From contig BFEA01000460.1 of assembly GCA_003427395.1 (NCBI GenBank), positions 835,669-855,848 on the forward strand: a stretch of 20,180 bases of DNA. The letters run 5' to 3'. Numbering within the stretch: position 1 is the first letter of the stretch; every line of letters starts with the position of its first letter. Source of the stretch: Chara braunii. Taxonomy: Eukaryota > Streptophyta > Charophyceae > Charales > Characeae. Under the pieces are notes generated by a model. It was given only the letters and a program-made list of their open reading frames with translations. It was not told the origin of the DNA and made no database searches. The position numbers and the translations under genes were made by a program. Positions 16,241-20,180 of this stretch are shown here, one piece after another.

Positions 16241-16560
16241 GCGTTGTCGAGCGCATCGGCCCCCGAGGGCCCTCCTGGCCGTGTCACGCAGGAGAAACTT
16301 AGGCTTTCAACCTTTTAGAGGCAACACGGGGATGACACGATAACCCACGCCGACCCTTCGCCGCTCCGGCCGAGTGCGCCAGCTGTACATCCCGCGGTCC
16401 CCTACGACAGGACAGGTTCTCGCGGGGCACAACTTACCTTCCCTAAGGGGCTGTCACCACCCTTAGGGGCGTATCCCCGCCGAGCTACCGACCCACATGC
16501 GAAGGCTTTTATAATGCAATTGCAAAGGTAGGCCGGCCGAGGGCGTTTGCTCGTTCGCTG
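16241..16560. other. GC-rich, fold-prone segment of unknown nature
   Basis: GC content rises sharply against both flanks. Inverted repeats include CCCTAAGG / CCTTAGGG (16441-16448 and 16461-16468) and a GGCC-rich palindromic patch near 16256-16275. A minus-strand TTATAAAAG lies at 16514-16506. No open frame, tRNA or rRNA was recognised. Confidence 0.4.
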
Positions 16561-17330
16561 TAGCATAGGTACGCGTGGTTAAACGCCAAAGAGGACTTGA
16601 ACGTCGTTCGTCCCTGAGGCGCTGATCTCCCAGGAATCAAACCGACGTCGTTTTTCAAGCGTGAGAAAGTCTCGATCAATCCTAGTCCCGTCTTTCAAAG
16701 ACAATCAAAAGTTAAACATCAAAAGAAGACTTTGGTCAACGTAAGTTGACATATCTGCTGAAATCAACCTATATATAATACAATCATGCATACGACAAAG
16801 GTTGACTAAGCTTCAAACAACTCTTATCAACAAAAAATCAAAGCATGACCTATACACAATGCAACGCTTGAATGATGTCTAACTAAAGTATCTTGGCTGC
16901 CACGACTTTTTCGACTTGATGAGACGCGGTGCCAAGTTCTTTCATTCCATACCACAGTGACTGCTAGCAAAGAAATGCTGACATCCCAATTCTCAAGTAA
17001 AGTTAGGTTGTCATTGCTTTAATGATGATCACGCTTTTCCTCTAACTTTGGTGTGAATGCCATTTGCAAGTAATTCGGCTACCACTATACGAGTCAGTAT
17101 TCGACTTGAACGACCAAACACTGAATGCCCCATTAAGGTCAAGGATCCGCTTCCAAATTTTGTTGGTCGCTTTATCCTCCTAGGCAGTAATTACTCTTTC
17201 TGTTTCACGAGTGATGAAATACCAGCCTACGACATAAAGATATTCAAGACAGCGCTCTAGTCACATATTTTTGTCGACTAGCCTGATTGGCCGAGGCTTG
17301 GTGGAAACCTATCCGCGAAGGCAGTGCCTA
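16561..17330. other. Unassigned AT-richer spacer
   Basis: No supported gene. TATATATAA at 16770-16778 with GGTCAAC and TTGAC motifs 20-40 bp upstream (16734 and 16746) is a promoter-like combination on the plus strand, but no coding region follows. Confidence 0.4.
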
Positions 17331-17720
17331 GTCGCACTCCGTCCATAGCTGAAAACACGGACTGGGCTTCTTGTGGCGCCAGTTCCCAACTCATATGATT
17401 CTCCTAAGACGGCCACGAGAAGGGTTAACTATGACGGTTCTCCTTAACGCGAGCCGCCAAGAACTTGTCCTTTCGTGAGTAGGCGCATGCCCTCTTCCCT
17501 AGGAGGTGGTCTGGGATACCCCTCATCCTCGCCCGAGCGAACCTCGGATCTCAGAAGTCAGGCTGGCTCCACCACAACAGCGTGGTATCCTCCCGCATAA
17601 GGGGTCCATTCCGAGTCGATAGCAGGGTCGGCCCCTAAGGCAATGAACCCCCGCCTCCAATGCCTCCTAGGAGAGGGAAAGACGTCTACCATGACAGGCA
17701 ATATGGTCCCTTGTCGCCTG
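17331..17720. other. Second GC-rich, structured segment of unknown nature
   Basis: The style is unlike the retrotransposon DNA, with many short complementary runs; CCTAGGAGG (17498-17506) pairs with CCTCCTAGG (17663-17671). It looks like a structured RNA or organellar intron fragment rather than coding DNA, but I could not identify conserved intron domains. The small minus-strand frame inside has no recognised motif. Confidence 0.35.
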
Positions 17721-18431
17721 ACGTCAAGAGTACTTAGACGAAAAAGGAGATGACAAGAAAGAAAATCATTCGTACAGACAGGCATAGACAAAGAGGGTCA
17801 TTTGGGAAAGAACGGGTATCCTCAGGAAAAGTCTATGTCGAATTGATTTCTTCTTCTTTGTGTGATCGCTTCGTTTCTCGTCGTCTACTACTTCGCATTC
17901 CTTCAACATACATGCAAGCGAGAAATAGAAGATAACCATCCTTCCAATCACTCTCATTAATATGAATAGGTTCCTTTTTTTCAGGCATCCTTCTACCTAC
18001 CTGCACATCAGATCAAACAAGTTTCAAAGAAGACAATGCAAGTTCCAACTCACGTCAGACTTCCATTCACACGCGCAAACACACATTTCCTCTACCTTTT
18101 CAGTGAACATCCAAAGAACAGTGTCAAGCAAAGTGCGGGTTCACACAGGTGTGAAGGGGTCTGAGTCAAAATTGACCTTGAGTGAAGCTTAATTGAAGAT
18201 AACAAACAGCTCACTCAAGAAAGTCATATAGATCACACCCCACGTGAGAAGATTCCCGCAATAAGCTGTCAGAAAAGTCATCCACGCCACTCCCTCAAAA
18301 GGATCGCCCACTGACACACAATCCCCTCAGTGTCCCAGCGTCGTCACCACTTATGACCAGTACCACTATGCCACCACTGTGGCGAGGCGTCACTGCGACA
18401 ATATGCTCGCATCACAACGTCAACCTATAGG
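17721..18431. other. Unassigned spacer
   Basis: Non-repetitive sequence of moderate GC. A polypyrimidine-AG site at about 17970-17983 resembles a splice acceptor, but no exon can be supported around it. No other feature seen. Confidence 0.4.
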
Positions 18432-19027
18432 GAACCAGTAACGTTGCATAAGCAGTGCCCCTGCACCACCGCCGTTCAAAATGGTGTTGCCGCCGCAGAA
18501 ATCGGGCAGCGGTCTCGCTCCACCGCCCAAAGATAAAAGGCTGCCACCGCTGCGTCGATCTAACAGCAGCTTCCTCAAACCTTGCAACAATGGTCGCCGA
18601 CGCCGAAAAAAAAAACGGCAGCGCTTCCTCATCACCGCAAAAGAATGCTGTCGTCGCCGCGCGGAGCGAACATCATTTTCCCAATATTACTTCACAAAAG
18701 AGTGTTGCCGCCGCAAAATCCGGGCAGCGCTCTTGCTTCACTATCGCAAAAAAGAAAACGAGTGTCGTCGCCGTAAGACCCAGGCACCACCTCCTCAACG
18801 TGACCCCGATCTTAGTGCAGCCGCCGTAAAACTCCGGCAGCACTTCCGCGTCACCGTAGAAGAACGTGTCGTCGTCGCTGCAAAAATCTGGGCAGCACTT
18901 CCCCTTGTTACAAAAACAGTCGCCGACGTCACGCCACGTGGGCAGTACTTCCCCACTGCTGCTCAAAGATGGCTGCCGCCGTCGAAAATCCGCGCAGCAT
19001 CTCCCTCACGCACCACTATCACCAAGG
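18432..19027. repeat. Degenerate 53-bp minisatellite, about 11 units
   Basis: Unit starts fall near 18432, 18485, 18541, 18594, 18648, 18703, 18763, 18816, 18867, 18920 and 18973, so spacing is 51-60 and mostly 53. Each unit has a GCCGCCG-like block, A-rich 'aaaatc', 'gggcagc.cttcc', then 'tcac...caaaa'. The period is not a multiple of three, and the long overlapping open frames across it are artefacts of a GC/A-rich repeat. Units near 18432 and 18816 resemble the 'gcagtgcttccgca' part of the E1 and E2 LTRs. Confidence 0.8.
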
Positions 19028-19266
19028 TGGTGGCTATGGCAGCCTCCACCCCTCGCACCTTGCAGTCCTCCGACGCTCCTTCCTCCCTCCTTGCTGAGAT
19101 GGCAGCTATTGCTGTACTCCACAGCTATGGCCACCTCCAGCAAACTCTTCCTCCCTCGCCGCCAGCAGCTCCGCTCCGCCTCACTTCTCTGCAGCCAGCC
19201 AGCAATCTCACAAGTGAGAGCCCAGCACTGCTGCCAAGAATGCTTGGCTGCTTGGGCTGGAGGCTG

Positions 19267-19275
19267 CTTTTATAA
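19267..19275 (-). promoter_or_regulatory. TATA-type box TTATAAAAG
   Basis: The minus strand reads TTATAAAAGCAGCC. A similar TTATAAAAGCCTTC is at 16514-16501. The inverted-repeat cluster begins 11 bp upstream of it. Confidence 0.5.
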
Positions 19276-19285
19276 CCAGAGAAGT

Positions 19286-19503
19286 GGCTGAGGCAGCCAC
19301 TCTGCCTCAGCCAAAACTCGGATCTGAGGCCAGCCCTTGATCTGGCTCATGATCAAGGGCCGGATTTCGATCTCAGACTTGAGAAACTCAAGTCTCAGGC
19401 TCAGGTATTGAACCTGGCCTGCAATCTGGCCGGATTCAGCCTTAAATTGGCTGATTCCAGCCACATGCAGGAGCCTGTTCATCTCGTACAGGCATTTGCC
19501 TGT
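19286..19503. repeat. Cluster of five consecutive inverted repeats
   Basis: Perfect arms: 11 bp (19286-19296 / 19302-19312), 10 bp (19333-19342 / 19351-19360), 9 bp (19375-19383 / 19387-19395), 10 bp with one mismatch (19432-19441 / 19449-19458) and 7 bp (19488-19494 / 19497-19503). All have short spacers of 2-8 bases. Confidence 0.9.
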
Positions 19504-19540
19504 CCATTCCCGCAGGGTGCCTATCCATTCTCACAGGGTG
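19503..19540. repeat. Two 21-bp direct repeats
   Basis: 'tccattcccgcagggtgcc' and 'tccattctcacagggtgcg' are tandem with 21-bp period. Confidence 0.8.
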
Positions 19541-19576
19541 CGCACCTGTGCTGCACCCACAGCCAGCTGCGCAACT

Positions 19577-19735
19577 TTTACCTTTACCCCCTTTTTTTTT
19601 CTCCCTGTTTGTACTTACCTCACGGCCGCGACCACATACACGACTGTTTCCCTTCCTCTTCCCTTCAATCCTTTCTTTTCTTCTTTCTCTTTTTTTTTTT
19701 TTTTTTTTCTTATTTTGTTCCCCCCTCTCGTTTTT
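19577..19735. repeat. Polypyrimidine tract (polypurine on minus strand)
   Basis: T-rich and C-rich runs, including about 18 consecutive T at 19691-19708. Lys/Glu-rich minus-strand frames here are low-complexity artefacts. Confidence 0.85.
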
Positions 19736-20061
19736 CTGTGCATGGGGCAGCTCGTTTTCAAAACGAGCAGCCACCCCTTGGTCATTTCACAGACCAAACT
19801 AGAGTCAAGCTCAGCAGGGGTTTTCATCCCCCTGCCCAACTCGCGCCTGAACCTGGACGCCGTCGGTGCCAGGTTAAGGGCTCGACATTCATGCTGCCTG
19901 TTTTTTCTCAGCGAACGGACGCAGGCAAGTGTTGGCTGGAGGCTTACCTGTCCCCTCGCTCTCTCTGTGTCTCGTAGCAGTAGTAGTAGTGGTAGGAGTG
20001 GTAGTAGTGGTAGGGGCGGAGTACATTTTCGCATTCTAGAGGTAGATTCATTCGGCTTCGC
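19736..20061. other. Noncoding stretch with more inverted repeats and a TAG/TGG trinucleotide tract
   Basis: Inverted repeats: GCTCGTTTT-C-AAAACGAGC (19750-19768), GCAGGGG / CCCCTGC (19814-19820 and 19829-19835), AACCTGG / CCAGGTT (19850-19856 and 19869-19875). An imperfect TAG/TGG trinucleotide repeat lies at about 19976-20018. No coding region recognised. Confidence 0.7.
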
Positions 20062-20143
20062 TCACCCTGGTGACTGTTGAGGTTCAGCCTCTGATGAGGC
20101 GGTGGAAGTCCGTCGAGACAGTCTGGCACAGTCAAGCTTTTCT

Positions 20144-20146
<3 letters not shown>
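20062..20146 (-). repeat. Small dispersed repeat, copy 4 (inverted, diverged)
   Basis: On the minus strand the copy reads 'gcttgactgtgccagactgt', then 'cggacttccaccg', 'ctcatcagaggctgaacct'. It aligns with copy 1 at 7456-7540 without large gaps, at roughly 70% identity by eye. Confidence 0.7.

Positions 20147-20180
<34 letters not shown>
20147..20180. repeat. Poly-T run reaching the window end (34 or more T)
   Basis: It is poly-A on the strand of repeat copy 4 and sits at the same side where copy 1 has 'ctcaaaaaaag'. It may be an expanded A tract or simply a homopolymer at which the window ends. Confidence 0.9.

Larger units (their letters stand above)
19028..19575 (-). mobile_element. LTR-like promoter region of a third minus-strand element
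   Basis: It contains a minus TATA-type box (19275-19267), TATG-core motifs at 19029 and 19121 downstream of it, and a dense series of inverted repeats upstream. The minus strand just right of 19575 is a purine run followed by 'ttgcgcagctgg', which would suit a polypurine tract beside an LTR start with TG. No internal protein region of such an element is seen, so this is an inference from layout. Confidence 0.4.

Noticed and set aside
16240-16560. Ribosomal RNA fragment
   Set aside because: No conserved rRNA core segment could be recognised on either strand.
17558-17791. 77-aa minus-strand frame as an intron-encoded or mitochondrial protein
   Set aside because: No recognised motif and no supporting context; kept only as part of the unassigned GC-rich segment.
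17960-17983. 3' splice acceptor of a host gene
   Set aside because: The polypyrimidine-AG is plausible alone, but no exon-like coding sequence or donor site can be matched to it.
18455-19291. Overlapping 124-264 aa frames in three phases
   Set aside because: They span a 53-bp tandem array whose period is not a multiple of three; GC/A-rich repeats lack stops in several frames. No motif was recognised.

Overview
The window looks like an intergenic, repeat-dense stretch of a eukaryotic plant-lineage nuclear genome. It contains several decayed Ty3/gypsy LTR retrotransposons with chromodomain-type integrases, many microsatellites (CT, GT, CA, TTC, poly-T), degenerate minisatellites and four ambiguous bases. 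I see no intact host gene, tRNA, rRNA, CRISPR array or bacterial operon. The Gag-like reading frames (Glu/Lys-rich coiled coil, then a 'KEWVANFSLG / NEWVANLALR' block) resemble, as far as I can recall, Gag-like proteins abundant in the charophyte alga Chara. I infer a Chara-like streptophyte alga with moderate confidence; this was not tested by any search.

Layout. (1) 2-3217 (+): pol region of a C-rich gypsy element, here E3 (reverse transcriptase, RNase H, integrase, chromodomain), broken by two frame disruptions; its 3' noncoding tail runs to about 3970. (2) ~4000-6522 (-): element E2, with a broken gag N-terminus, a leader containing three 43-bp repeats, and a proposed 1.55-kb 5' LTR (4972-6522). 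That LTR holds GGTCAAC/W-box repeats, 54-bp and 69-bp duplications, a (CT)n tract and a TATA box. (3) 6523-8700: noncoding accessory DNA with a 61-bp foldback hairpin, perfect palindromes, GT microsatellites and three copies of a small repeat family. (4) ~8700-16240 (-): element E1, a related and heavily mutated gypsy element read right to left: partial 5' LTR, leader, gag, reverse transcriptase, RNase H, integrase, weak chromodomain, 3' LTR. Its integrase contains a ~220-bp tandem duplication, and one copy is split by a 923-bp TG...CA insertion flanked by ATTG. No protease or zinc knuckle was found between gag and reverse transcriptase. (5) 16241-18431: unassigned DNA with two GC-rich, fold-prone patches. 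(6) 18432-19575: about eleven degenerate 53-bp tandem units, a minus-strand TATA box and a dense run of inverted repeats, probably LTR-derived. (7) 19577-20180: a homopolymer-rich pyrimidine tract, more inverted repeats, a TAG/TGG trinucleotide tract, and a fourth copy of the small repeat family ending in a 34-T run.

Nothing here forms a working pathway: all pol and gag frames carry stops or frameshifts. The most interesting signals are noncoding: recurrent inverted repeats around a TATG core, TTGAC-type motif clusters in LTRs, the 53-bp array, the palindrome cluster upstream of a TATA box, and the long foldback hairpin.
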